Positions 23,692 to 38,700 of a stretch of DNA of 64,000 nt are shown piece after piece (the stretch's first letter is position 1; each line of letters begins with the position of its first letter). The notes under the pieces were generated by a model. The model worked only from the letters and a program-made list of their open reading frames with translations. It ran no database searches and was not told the origin of the DNA. The stretch covers positions 22,403,930-22,467,929 of the forward strand of contig CM034549.1 of assembly GCA_020055645.1 (NCBI GenBank), written 5' to 3'. Both the position numbers and the translations under genes were made by a program. The stretch comes from Tomocerus qinae (taxonomy: Eukaryota; Arthropoda; Collembola; Entomobryomorpha; Tomoceridae).

Positions 23692-23785
23692 GATTCTACA
23701 TCAAATACATAGAAGCACAGGCAGGAAAGAAGATGTGACAAAAACTTCTGTCCAGTCTTTGATTTCTTCAGTTTCGAATATTCTG

Positions 23786-26700
23786 TCACCAAATTGATTG
23801 CTTGCGAACCTCTTTCGGATGACTTGATGATGATGTACTTTCATTAGAACCTCGTCTAAATAATTATCACGATTAAATTATTAATATATTAAGACTTATA
23901 AATAGATATAGTTTTCTTTTGAACTGCAATAATTTTCAGAAGAATTAATTAATTGTTTTTACCTGAACTGGTCGCTCTCATGACCATCAGGTCCAGGTCT
24001 CTTTTGGCTGTGTACACTGAAATCCTTAGGGTTATAGTTACTAGAACCAGAACGACTTCGGTCAGAATTGTCTGAATTTCGACGGCTTGAAGAGTCATCG
24101 TCGCCGCTAGTTTTTCTCTCGAGTGATGCTCGAGGGAGTTGGTAGAGCCCTTTCGAGTGCATTCTGTCAAGAGGCAAATGACCCGCATCACTCGAGCCGG
24201 AAATCTTTTTTGTAAGAGGGATTTGGGGGTGAACAGAGGCCGCGACGGAAACATTTGTGGGGTCACGACGGGATTGCGATCGGCTCAACAGGCCCAAACC
24301 ATAACTTGACACAGAAGAACCGGATTGCTGAGAATCTGTCCGCTCAACCGGCTTAAATTGACTCTGTTTTTACACATTCAAAATTTAATATTTAGAGCGG
24401 GTTACTTAATACATGATTTTCCATTTAGAAGTGCAAAGTGTGATACAAATTGTGTGTATAGGACAAGATTTTACAAACATGGTGGGTAAAGTGGTACGAA
24501 GCAGTAGTTTTAATAAGATTAATGTACATAATTTACAAAGGTTAGTAAGAGTTAGAAACCTCGACCACAGTTGAAACTCCAAGATCAGATCAGAAGAGAA
24601 AGAGAAGCTAATATTTATTTTTTAGTTTTGTGTCATTGCCTGAAAATTAGGTAACTCATCCTGATGATCCGGGCCAATGCCGGAAGAGCTGCTGCTGCTC
24701 GCAGTCGAGTCCTTCGAGTCACTTCTCATCAGCCTCATGGGTTCAGCCTTAATTCCATAAAAAATCCTACTTAGTTATTACCAGCTGTATAATCAAAGGC
24801 CTCTAGCCCAAGATGGTGCAATGTTTTAAGCAATTATGATTTAAAAATGCAATATAAAATAGTGAATGATCTGGTGAGGAAAACAATACAGTAAAAGTCT
24901 GCTCAAGTCGACTCTGTCGCCGGAAGCTGACAGATTTGGGAGATTTTGTAGGTGTTGGGGCAGCCAATCTGGCTAGTGCAGGATTTCTTGCAAATGCATT
25001 TTGTAATGCTGGTCGCACTGGTGTACCATCAGGTCTGTACATCATGTGAGGGTACCTCCAAGGAGATTTGGGGCAATCCATTTCAAACCCTCTATTCTCA
25101 ACACCATTGCTCGCCAGCCTCAAGTCTTGATCTTCGTTCTTCTCTCTCTTGGACAGTGTTCTGTGCGTAATTCATTAGATCATGTCCTCATGCACTTCTT
25201 TCAACTATATAAATTCTATTCAATGTTTTTTGTTACCTCAGAATTTTTCTGCCCAAACCAATTGCTTCTGGCTCCTCCAAGGAACGCTTGCTATTCTTCT
25301 TCTTGTTACGAGTTTCATGACTATCTTCTATGATTATGTGACGATCAAAAGGTGTTCCGTAGTCAACCTCAAGAATTGTTGAAAACTTATGTGGAAATAC
25401 TAAATCGACGATTGCGATTACGCTTCCAATTGTAAAACACAATGCACCTGCAAAAGCAAAAAATTATTCATGAATTTATTTCAAAACCGGATATTCTTCA
25501 AAAGTAAAAAAAGCGGACTAAATCCAAGTATTAAATCATCCCTTACGTAAAAGCTTATCTAACTTATGACTACATTTTCCCTATTAATTTATTTATTGAG
25601 TCAATCAATTTCATGGAAAGAAATGAGACAACCTTGATCAAGCGACATGAATCGCCAATAAAGTCGACGTAAAAAGTGAAGAGAATCAAAAGTATATTTG
25701 TATAGCAACTGTATTGTACACAAACATTCCCCAAAGATAATTATGTTGTGCAACTTCTTTCTTGAATCGATTTACATTTTTTGCAGGAAAAAAGAATTAT
25801 GTCATGATACCCCATGCAGCAACGAAGGGTAATTTTCTAGGAAAATGTTGTATGCTGATATACGAGCTATAAAATTATGCATACAACTTAGGTAGGCTGT
25901 CCACTAAGCCCAATAATGTATATAAAGTACCCAAATTGAAAAAAGTATACAAGGTCAGCTACAGATAGACTTAGAATTGTGCCTATTGCAATTCTGTGCG
26001 CCGTGTACCAGATAGAAATTTATTTTCGTTTATATTGCCACTATTTGATCCAAAAACATTCTCGCAATTATCCTTCTGTCCACGTTTCAAAAGGCAACCT
26101 CATAATTTACCTCGAGTAATAAGCATATAACTCTTATACATAAGTAACAAGGAAATACTCTCCTAATTTTGATTGTTCAACCTAAGGCTATAAAATTTGA
26201 GAGAGGGAGAGAGAATTACTTTGCCATCTTTTGCTCTCCTTCTCGTCTCAATCGTCTTAGTCTCATTAGGTATACGTGCCATAAAGTGTAGGCAATAAAT
26301 AATCATCCACAACGATGCAATCTCAAGACATCTTTATTGATAACAAAGCCTCTCTCCCATCTCACAACAAAATACTATCTTTTCTATTGTTATTGTTCCG
26401 GAGATAGTCCCAAAGCTGTCCTAATTGTCTGGCTTGCTTTTTAGTTACATCAATCTATCTATATACCTAACTAAAGGCTGTATTCAAGGAGCGATGATTG
26501 AGTCGATAAGCAATAAAGATATCACAAGTAGTGATACACTCAGAAAAGGACTTTGATCTAAACAGTTGGTGGCATTGCTGCCCAATCACAAACGTCTTTA
26601 TTCATTACTATTGAGATATTTATTGACAGATAAACGTGTTCCTATTCATTACGTTTCTGTCGTTCCTGATTCACAATTATTAACCACCTAACTAGACTAT

Positions 26701-29700
26701 ATCTTTTTCTAAACAGATTAACTTTGCTATATTAATTTAGGCATTAACTCTAACGAAAACGCAAAAAAAAAGGATTTTACTATCAGACTATCACAATAAA
26801 AAGAGTACTATCTACATAGTTATTTATACACTACTAAAATTCTTTATTTTGCGACAATTATTTAGTGGATATGTCTATATTCAAATTATGTATTTTTGTC
26901 AATTTCAATATCAAAGCTAGGAAAACGCTTCACAATATTGCATGAACCTGTATTTCTCTAAAGTATCAGTTAATATTCACTTGCTATTCAATGCACACGT
27001 CTTCAATGCGTAAAAATGGTTAAATTCATCGTATTTGTGAAGAGCAATAACCAGGGGGCACATTTATTTGCCTACACACCTAGCATCTGCAATAATTATA
27101 GGAAATAAGTTCTATCAACTGGATTGAGTAGAATGTCTTAAATGCAAGATGTAAAAGAGTATATTAAATCGCTATTATTGTTCAATCTATGAGTCAATAA
27201 ACTAGTTCAATCGTTTTAATTTACTACTCAGAGGAGAATTTTATCTTCCAATTTAATTTAGAGGTTGATTATAGATAGATTAATGAATTTATTCATAAAC
27301 TATCATAACCTCCTGTCTAACTTCTAGTAGTACAAGACTTTGCGACAGAAATATATTGAACTGTTTAAGAAAATTATTTACGCTATGTAAGTCAATATGC
27401 GGAAGATACTAAAAGAACAGAAATCTGCTGAAATATCCTAATAGATTTAAAACGGGTTACATTTAAAAAATTAATGGCGTCAGATTAAGTAAAATATCTT
27501 ACCAGCAACAAGAACGAGCCAGTAGCACCATCCAAATTTAAAGACCAAGATTTGATCTTCAAAGCGAATTAACAAGGGATGGGAAGGAATAAGAAGGTAA
27601 TATACAAGATTTGTGGTAAGCATAAGAGCTCCGGTGAGGACCATTTGGTATGCTCCATAGCGGGGCACAACTACTATCAGAAGATTCATCAGCAACCAGG
27701 ATGCAAATGACGCCCTGCACATAACAAATAGATACATTGATATTAATTTGGCATTTGTAATTATATATTCCCTATCATTCATCATTCATTAGCATTATTA
27801 TCGCAGTGGCAATGTGAAAATAGTTGTTTACAATGAGGAGGGATCTAGGTAGCTTATAGAGATCTTGCTCGTTTACTTCTGAGCATTTTTACTCAAGGCG
27901 TCGTCACAAAAGTAAGTAGTACTTATCTGAAAGGGTATTCATATTTTTACTATACTGCTTTACCTTCTTATAATTAGGAGAGGGAGCAATTGGGTGCGCT
28001 AGGCTAATTTTCCTGTTATTTATTTAGAACAGATATACATGTGTTTGGTGAAGGATGTACCTATAGCTAAGACCATTCTTTGTGTACATTAGTGTCAGAT
28101 TAAAGGGGATCGTGACTGATTGTAATTATAGGCTCAAGTTTACTGCAACTTGCAGCTCAAGAAAAATATAAACTCGAAGACAATTTTAATGTTCTGCTTA
28201 CTTTACGTCTGAACCTTGAAATGACAACAGAGCAAGGGACGAGGAATGTGTGCGAATTCAAGCGTAAAAATAAAATAAATACAGATAATGCTCTCAACTA
28301 CCTAATAAACAAACCAAAATGTCGTACTACCTAAAGAAAAGTGTTTGCACGGACGCTCTCCAAATTCTATTCTGTAATAAATGTAAGAAAATAAGCCAAA
28401 GTACACTGAAAGGGAATTAAGGTCTCCCATTAGATAGAAACAACATGAGACAAGATAACAAATCTTCAAACGGGTAAAATGCTCAAATAATCTCCATAAG
28501 GTTTAGAGGATTTCCAGAATTATTACCTACTGCTTCTCCACTGTCTTAAACGTGCGCATTTGAGCGTTGAAAGAATGACTAGCTCGTTGTTAGCGGCAGT
28601 TATCTATCTTGCCTTACCCTCGTCGTTCGCTCCAAAGCTAACATTACGTAATGAATGGCAATTGTGGTGGGCAACTGCTGGCTTTACTAACTCTAAAGTA
28701 TAGCTTAACTCACTTTACTTTGATTCAGCAATAACAAAAATACGAGGCCTTTCAGTCTCCTTTGTCTTTTGTCCTCCTAAATTCTATACATTCTGTAACA
28801 CTTTCTACTTGTCATGCCTATAACATACGACAACTCGTAGGACAAATCTCTAAGTGCCCTATTATCAATTTAACTGAAATACACACACATATCACTGCTA
28901 CTTCATTTTCAAACCTTTTTATAGTACAAGAACCAAACTCTGTTGTCATTTACTCTACCATTGATCCCCTCTTATCAGTACAGTCAACCGGGCCTACTAG
29001 AGCATATTCTTTTCTGTTTTTGTACAAATATTTACAAAATTATTGACATCAAAACTTAGGAGCGCATTCTGATGTTCAAAATTGTGTTAATAACGTTACT
29101 ATTAGTCTTTCCTTATCAATAGCCCCTGAAAAACATGTCAATAAATGACGAAAATTCGAGAGTGGGACGAATATTCAAAAAATGTGATATCAAATTTAGC
29201 TTCCATTTATTGTAATATTCAATGCTGATATTTAAACACAGCACCCATTATCAACAGATATATCATTGTCGTTAAGTCGCTAATGCATAATATTGATATC
29301 AGGACAATTTGGAAAGCTGGTTAACTTACCATAGAAGGATAGATCCGTAATATCCAGCATGTCGGTATTGCCTTCCCCAACAGAACCCCTCATCATCCAT
29401 ATTGAAATACTCAACAACAGTAAGGATAGGGTATGGCAATCCTTTGACTAGAGCCGCTCGGAATTCGTCTTGAATCTCTGTCGCTGAGATCCAATGGAAC
29501 CTCTCGTTGTAGTCAATGTCTTCCTGCAAAGGTCCGGTTTTGAACGAGTCATTCCTTTGCGAAAGACCTGGAAGATGTTCTTTAGTGTCAAAATATCTAA
29601 TGAGAGTGTATCCCGGAAAGTGTTGAATGCATAAATAGTACGTAATAACTAGGATAGTAAATACGAGATCCAAAGATTTACCAAAGCATGAAATGATTCT

Positions 29701-32700
29701 AAATACGAAGAGAATAATTAGAGTAAATGATGACATACCTTGTAAAGTAACATTGAAATGCATGAGACCAATATGCACGCCAATATCCGCTGAAAGTTTC
29801 TCTCTGGAAAAGGCCCGGTAGTAACTCATTATCGATGAATCTGCAACGTGCCATGCTGATCCGTATTTACTGACTGTAAAATAGAGCAGAATTGCATGTC
29901 CGTCAATAATAGCCATAATAATCAGTTGTGAAAATAGTACAAAGTGTGTTCAAAAGCGTATCTACTCGAGCATAGCAATTGGTGAGCAATGAAACTAATT
30001 CGCAGCTTCACAGATTTGAGTCTGTGTGTCTATGAATGACATGGATATTATGTCTACCTGGGAATGTTGAAATATATAGGTAGGAAAGCAAAGCAGAATA
30101 TAAATTCAACGTGTCTGTGGCTTAGAGAAGTGATCTCTTATTAAATCTGTTATTTCCCCCTCCTAGATCAAGCAAATCAAAATCAGATCATGCACTGCAC
30201 ACATAAAAAGTAAATACACGAGTGGAAAATTCGAAGCGGGTTACCCAGCGTCTGCCATCAATATGCTTCACTAATGCGTGTCAAAGCCTAGCCATGCGAA
30301 ATACCTTGCTGGCATCTCCACCGCATACACAACTACTAGATACCTCTAATTTAAATGCTGAACATTCTTGGCTTCTTTTAAACGAAGGGATTTGATCTCT
30401 GCTGATGCTTTAATATTTTCCTATACACGTTAGATAGAATGCAGCCATCTGATGTGAATAGGAATGAGAACTTCCATTATATCCATTATCAATCACACAA
30501 ACCATATATAACACAGTTAACCAAGGATGCACTACATACAGAATGAAATTCCCCATTCTCACTTTTTCTCTGATGAAATTCAAATACGTAACGATCCCTT
30601 TAATGTCTCTTTCAACCACGTCAAGGTGCTATATCTCCTCTACCCTACTAAATCACACCATTTAATCCTGCACACCAAGTTCCTGCCGTGCTCTAAAAAT
30701 TTATCGGTCCGATCACATACAAATCTGATGAAATCCAAAGTGATGTGCCGAATTCTTTCCTCTGTAAATCCTTAGTCATCCCTATTTTACTCAGATCTAT
30801 CTTTAACTGCAACTCATACTTTACATTTTTCTACGTTTTTACAACATCATCTCATCCGTGTATCTCATTTCAGATTTTGTTACTACTATTGCAACATTTG
30901 TGCCAACATTAAATGTATCTGCTAACATTGATGACTAAATTAAAGTCACACAATTTCGACTTAATTTATTCGTCGTTTGCCGTGTGCTCCAATTTGGTTC
31001 AAGAAATTGAAGAAATCAAAATATTTAACAAGGCTATAATGTTTTAGAACCAAATGCTACTATCAAAATCATTTAAATTTTTTGTAATGTAAAAATATCA
31101 CATAAACCCGTGTAGATTATCTATTAAGTCTTCAACATATATTAATTAGAATTTCTTTACCAAAAATTGTAGTTGATTTTGAGCAAATAATAAAAATGAT
31201 ATAATAAAGTCATTACTTGAGACTAAAATGCCTTGAGACAGTATGATAGAATTAAAGTATGCAAATAACAGGTAATATTGTAGTGAAGTACTAGAAGTTT
31301 CGAATGAATGTAATGAAATAGATAATATTGTGAAGAAGGTATATGTATTTTGTATTGATAGTGTAAAGAAGGAAAGTGCAGTGTACTAATGCACTTTGTG
31401 TGTGTAAAATGTCATTACTGTAATGTAAGGTAGGAGATGATACGCGATAATGCAGTAGAAGCTGAAAACATTCAGTTCCCAGACCTACAAATCATGTCAT
31501 GTTCTATTTCCTTCATTCAGCTCCTACAGGCTTTTGCATTCCTTTGTTATAATATTACGTGTTCAACTCTCTTATTACTTAAGCCAAGTAGTAATATTTG
31601 TTTCTTATATAATAGAGAGTTAACGATGTTCATCACTTGTTTATATCGCATGTAGACAGACGATAAAGTGTTTATACTTTTGCAAAGGCGGTTTCAATTT
31701 AGCTAATGTAATTTTGTGTGCATAGAATGAGCCTACGGAAAATTGTGCTATTTATCTGTATAGTGCAAAAATGAGGGGAGGAGGGATATAATCGCATTAT
31801 CTAAATGGTAAGCACAACGCTAGGATAATAAATAGTATTATTTTTAAGCAGACATGTCAAGCAAAGTCAGAGCTGTGACAAGAAGACAAGTTGCACCTAA
31901 TTTAATTTGATGGTTACTAATAATATTATATTAAGTAGGTGACAAAAACCTGTCATTGTTCATTTCTGACTGTCTACAACTACAAAAGAAACGCTGGGGG
32001 AATTTCGTAGTCAATGAATTCAGTTGACGCACACCAGACTCGATTTTAATTTCGAGAGTAAATCACCTCGGGCCTATTCTTATACATATTACATTAGCAG
32101 GGAAACCAAAGCCAACCGCTAATGTAAGCCTTCATGACACTAATAATGGTTAACTTCAGTCACATTTTACTTTAAAATACATTCCATCATCCTATCCTAC
32201 AATCTCCTTTATTCTACACCATACTAAATAATTTGTAATATTTAATCAGAAAGTCGTGACTACACATTCGACATCTGCACGAGTTTTCTATGAAAACATT
32301 ACGCATAATCGTTAATATCAAAAACGTTACATCATTCTTAGCACATTTAAGATATCGTCCGATCCAGGAATTTTCCAAAATATTCTGGAAGACCATCTTG
32401 TTTTTTTCTCCCACGAAAATCTCTTGTTTCTGAGCATAATTGGGAATTTTCCACTATTATTAGAATAGGTCAATAATCCCGATGTTGTTTTTCCAATTCT
32501 AAAAATAATTTTTGTATCCCGTGATGTTAAAGGACAGCGAGATTGGGAGATAAGATGTCTAATGCATTGTAAATGACGAGTGCACCTTTGAAGAAACAAT
32601 GTAAACAAGTCTACGCACGTTTTAATTCAAAGAGTGCATAAAGCCCCTTGTCAAAAGCCTCCTGTCGCAGCAATAACTTTGTCACAGAAGAAAGCATCTA

Positions 32701-35700
32701 ATTATAATGATGTTTAAATGTATTTTATGATTCATTTGTTGTGTTTCAAGGTTGCAGTGCAATGTGATAACTCAGCTCTGTGTTTGATGAGAGACAGGAC
32801 AATAACTAAAGTCAAAGTCTTTCAGATTAAACTCAAGTCCCTTGCATAACATTTTTAGCTAATCCTTTTATGGGTATTTAGGTTGCGAGAGATGTACATT
32901 ATTATGTATTATTTCTCTGCTCACAGACAACTCGAAAGTATTTACTTGCAGATGCGTACCTTACCATATACTAACCAAAACTTTCATAAAGTCCTATGAA
33001 TACAAAACACTAAATTATATGTCTTACTACAAATACACAACCACACCAAAACGCCGGATAATGGGCACCTTACCAAACTTACCATTAGACTCCCTACATG
33101 TAACTAAACAAAGTAAACTTTACAGGCAACTACTACAAAAGCACTCATTCTCGAGATTTGCATATATGCACATCTCTCTCCATTCTTAGAAACTCCACTT
33201 AAGTAGTCATTGTAGCCCGAATTCTGTCTCATCCACTTTGCACTCCCTATTTTTGACGTAATTAAGACAGTAAAGACTAAAATATGACACCAGAATGGCG
33301 AAACTATCTAATATTATTATCTTTCTGTCCTTTTCTTACAATTTCTTTAAATTTCAACTGAATTTGGGCACAGACAAGCCTAAAATCATCTTTTTTGCAA
33401 ATACGTACATATATTAGTAAATATAAATTCTAAGGGAATTTTGGGGAACAGAAAATTATTCGGATGATGTTGACCGGCCAAAATTAGAACCGTCAACACA
33501 AATATAATTTAACCATATGATTTACACAGATGGGTCAGATAGAATTTTTTGTGTCGTACGAAATTCAATTGAGTTGTGCTGATACGGACAAACAGATTAA
33601 GAAGCATGATGGTTCCATAAGCTGTTTGAGTTCCTCGGGCGTGCTAAAAAATGCTCATGACAATGATAGCAAAGAAAGATTACGCAAGAAGCTGCAAACA
33701 GGTGTACACAAATAATCCTTTTATTTGCCATAATATATTTATTTGACTTGCTCAGCATGAAGTCTATTCTCCATAACATTTATGATGGTATTGCACTGCA
33801 CATACAACTCTTCGAACCCTACACATTGTTCTTTGCAACTCACCACAAATTATTTACTCAGGTAGTCGTGAACTCAAATACTTCTTACTACTTCACCTCA
33901 TTTAGGTATCCAATATTACGTTCCTAAAATTCAGAGACAAGAGATAGACTCTACTAAAAGACAGTAACTTATCTATGTTGGTAATTCCCCTAAGATTTTA
34001 AGACGGAGTTATAGAAAAGGCATTTTTTAAGAAGATTTTCAATTTTTGAATTATTGTAAAAATTGATAGAACTAAAATTACTCTCAGATAATCTATATCA
34101 TTAAAAAAATATATACCCACATAATTATACAGATTGATAGAATCCTGTTTTTAATAGAATTAACAATTTAAAGATCTGATGTTGGAAAATGGAAATATTA
34201 GTGGCAATAAGTTGGATCTATCAATAATTTGACCCAGTAGGTCAACAGGTATTATATAATGTGATTAATTGTTATTGATAGACTGTAATGGTTGTAGAAT
34301 AGAATCTGAAAGAGGTTGATAAGTTGTTAACATTAGATAAGGGTCATCAGTGCCAAGATAGGCAAACAATGTCCACAGTGAGTGTCCATAATTGATTTTA
34401 TTTGCCTACCCCAACTAAGAAATGTGTACCGATAAGGACAAGCACGCTAACATTAGAATTGGAGGAGTACAGAAATCGTAAAACTCCAAAGTGGGTAAAT
34501 AAAGTAATGTTTAGGCATAGTGAAAATAATATGCACATTCAACTTGACTTGGCAAGTCTGTTAAACACGAAAAGAATGTTATTTTCTAGTACCTTATATA
34601 GAATTGGGGTTTTCATTGTCATTGTCCCTGTCTTTAGGTATAGGTGCAAGGCAGGACGTCACATCATTGTCTTGTAGTAGTGGTAGTAGTAGGTGTGTTG
34701 GTTTGAGTGACTGGACTAACTATGGATATTGGCATCAGCCCCATTCCATTTATTCATATACAAACACTACTTATGTCGTAATCCCTAAATTATCCACATA
34801 CTCTAAACTAAGCAAAGCGTACTATTAGATTGGAATTTGTACCTATTTACTATAGTTGCACGAGTTGAGTAATTTCTAAGGTCTTGTACTATTATACTAT
34901 TATTACTAATTCGAGATGAATGAGAATAGTTGTAATATCATTTGAATATCTATATAGATTAGAATGTATAGATAGAGATGGATTATAAAGAAACTTAATA
35001 AAAGCACCTAGTTCATAAGTTATGGGGTAATAAATAGAAATAATGATGTTTTACAGATGAAATTATTACTGATAGTGAACAACACGTCTAGAAAGAGACT
35101 GTGAATTCAGCGATGATTTACTACTAGCTCAGATTCACATTAATGATATGGCTATGATAGTTGTGGCTACTGTAACAATGTGATGCTCACAATAATAGAA
35201 CAAATCTGGCTAAGCAAATAGTAGCTTGATCTATTATACCTCTCTCTCTCTGTAGATTTCCACCTGAACACATTTTATTATATAATATTTACACGTGTAC
35301 ACTTAATACATGTGTATGCATGAATAACTTAAAGCTATATTGCACACACTTTATACATAAGATAACATTATTCATTTACATAATAACAATAACGACTTGG
35401 CATGCTATTTTACATTCCTTCCAAGAATAACATTAGTACTACTACCATTCTGGTTTATAGTTGCCAATAAAAATTTGTAGTCGTAAAAAATAAATTTTTA
35501 TGTCTAACTTAAGTCCATAGCTATACCTATCTACATTTTGATAGAGTTTAAAAAAATTCCGTCGTCTGTTTCTCATGTGTAGTAGAATAGAACGTTAAAG
35601 GTCTTTATGAACTTGATTTGATTTTTAGACTTAGACACGCATACGAATTTGAGATTTCTAATAAAATATGTAAATTGATCCTGCCGAGAGCATAGAGTGA

Positions 35701-38700
35701 CGGCAGAACAAATATAAATATGTGTTTACTCGCAATAATAGTAGCTTACCTAGTTTTCAATAGATAAAATGCTACTGCACCTTCACGACGTAGTTAAACA
35801 CATGTTAAGCTCTGATATGGAGAAACATTGACTGAAATATACCCACAGGATAAAAACAAAATATTTTCTTACGTTTTTATTATTATAACTTGTGTCAAAG
35901 CTAAAAACTATCGCTGGACTTGCTTATATACCTTACAGGTATTATATAATCTGTAAAGTGAATCTTATTGAAAAGTTCCCATGCTATCTCTTGTAAATTC
36001 ACATAGGGTCTTAGCTAATAAATATCACTACTGAAAAGGACTAATAAAAATATTCTATTTACTGTTTATATTAAAAAGTATAGCTTGAGGTTTTCCTGTG
36101 CTTTACAAGTAAACAAGATTTTTTTAAAAGTAGAATTAATGTAAATGAATATTTAACTCAGATCTTAGAGTAAAAATAATGAGAATGTTTTCTGTTTGCA
36201 ATTACGTGGGTTTGAGAGATAATACCGCTATGGTATATAGCTATGAGAACTTGTGTGAAGTATCAAGAGATATTTGTGGGAACCTTTGTTGTGTTTCATT
36301 GAAATAAGTGTCATCCTATAGCCACAAGACAAGACAGCATCCCTCACAGCTCTTCCGTCCCACCAAAACACTCCACACAGAGATTGACAATGTAATGCAT
36401 AATCTATTCTGTAGAATAGTAATTAATTTAAGCTTTTATTCTGAAACTCTCACTCCTCCTGCTGCCTGCCACTCTGCCACAATAGAGACAGAGAATTCTA
36501 TTGTTTCAACCCGTTCCACTCTACTCTTCTTTTATACCAAAGAAATATAAACAGAGGACAAAAATGAATGAGTTTTTTTGGGTCATCTAACGAAATATGC
36601 CTTTCGGCAAGGTCGACAACATTTTATCTGCAAGCGATGCAAAAAAATACTGACGATTTCCATACTATGTACCTACTCAATGTCTACTGCAGATCGTAAA
36701 CGCAGTTTTCCATCCTTTAACTCATTCATTTACTAACTATAACTAAATTGCAACATTACAGCGGATGACAGATGCATGCAGTGGAAGTGATATAGTGCGT
36801 TACACTCAATTATCCTACTCACCTTATCTCATTTTACCTCAATTTTACATTCTACACAAATCGAAACATGAATCGCAATCATGATATGATTGTTAGGTAA
36901 ATCTATCGTAAATTAAATAGTATAATTTTTCTTCTTTCTCGCAATCCAAAAATTCTTAACCAGGGTAAAATTTCGAAAGGAATGGCAATTAACCTCACAG
37001 GTTTTAGAATTTTGTTTCATTATCTATTGAAATTAATAAATTGAAAATTCCATGATTGATTTGACAATTATATCGTCTTCGAACTAGTTAATTATTTTCG
37101 GTAAAAGAAGTACCAATTTTTGATCAGAATCAAAATTTGTAACCTTAAAATTACTGGATTTATTTAAATAGCTTATGTCTCCTCTATTAATGTAACTTAT
37201 ATGTAGTAGGTAAAAGATAGATGGAAATGTTTCTACAAGATGTCAAATGCAAATGAACACTATTGAAACAAAATAGCGACGATTTATCTTAATAGTTAGC
37301 ACGTCTTTGTAAGATAGACATTGTAATACAATGTACAATTAGCTTTTGATTAGCAATTCGTACAATACAGTCCTTTAAATTTTCTGTCATAAAATCGTGT
37401 AATAATTTATTATTCTGGCCTCCAACGCACAAAAGAGATAGGCAGGACAGAGCAATCAACATGCAAACAAGGAGCAATAGGTAAACGCAAAATTGCAATT
37501 TAAATTTTGTCCTTTTCAAAGAAGTATACCTATGATTTTAGTGCAAAAATAAGACAAATGGGATTTGTTTCGATTTGTTAAGTGAATGTATATAGTAAGA
37601 CACACCAAATTGTAGTTGTTGGTCCTTTACCTAAATTAACTTGAGATTGAATGTAATAAATATGCGAGTTGAACAAGCGGATCAAATCAAACATTGCATG
37701 CATGTCCTGTGGTTTATTATCGACTAATTCAATGTGTTGCATATTCAATTCATTACATCTCTCTTGAAATCGTATCATATCACGCAAACATGACTGAGTT
37801 GTTGCATTAATGATAACATGAATGAATTGCATTTATGATTTAATGTCGCTATTGATGAAATTGGGAACAAAGCTTTCAGGTAAACACAGATAATGAGAAA
37901 ATCATTGTGTGTATCAATAGGCTAAGTATGTGCATAAATAAAACTCTACACAACAGCCGAGTCAGCCTTTAAATTCTTTATAGCAGAAGCATGTTGCCTT
38001 TTCGCCTTGCTTTTCCTCTAAATGTTGAATCCGTGTGGCAGAAATCATGAATCATTTATGCAATCATCACGGATATTTATCGTTACTCTTTTTCATACTC
38101 TTTTTATAATGTAATAATTGTTTACTTTTGTGTATATACACAACTATACATCTATAGGTATCAATACAATCTTTAGAAGCATGACTACTTGTCGAAAGTA
38201 CTGTTCTCTATCAAAAGATATTTTTTATTTCATAGAAGCTATAGATATCAAACCATGAAACGAAAAACACATTCCCTTGAAGGTTAAACACATAACTAGC
38301 AGAGCTAAATTCAGAAATTGATATAATAACAGTAAGTGAATGTTTGCAAAAAATCTAAGCTTCAAAATTCATTTTCATACCCAACCAAATTCTTTACTCT
38401 CTAATGCTCTTCTACCTGCAAGTTCTCTACACAGATAACTAAGATATTTCAGGTGAAACAAATTACCTACTACAGCGAAATACAAGAGGTATATACTTTG
38501 TTCAACGTCATCAGATTTTTGATTTATTCTGATACACTAGTCTCAGTCTCAACCGAAGTAGTATCAATCAGTAAGTCGGTTTCATCAGTCAGCTTACTAT
38601 AGATGTCATATTTGATTTGTCCACATCAAACATAGGTATGTCCTACCACGTATGTATTTTGGAACCAATTTAGACAAACTTAGATCTACAGCCCAATTTA

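Noticed and set aside
23604-23792. 62-codon minus-strand frame at the end of DUOXA
   Set aside because: It is in another frame from the spliced DUOXA tail and ends in Ile/Tyr runs from the AAT microsatellite. The phase of the preceding exon dictates the frame that stops at 23786-23788.
32327-32608. 93-codon minus-strand frame in the DUOXA intron
   Set aside because: Basic and Ser-rich and superficially protein-like, but I could not place an acceptor and donor that keep it in phase with anything nearby.
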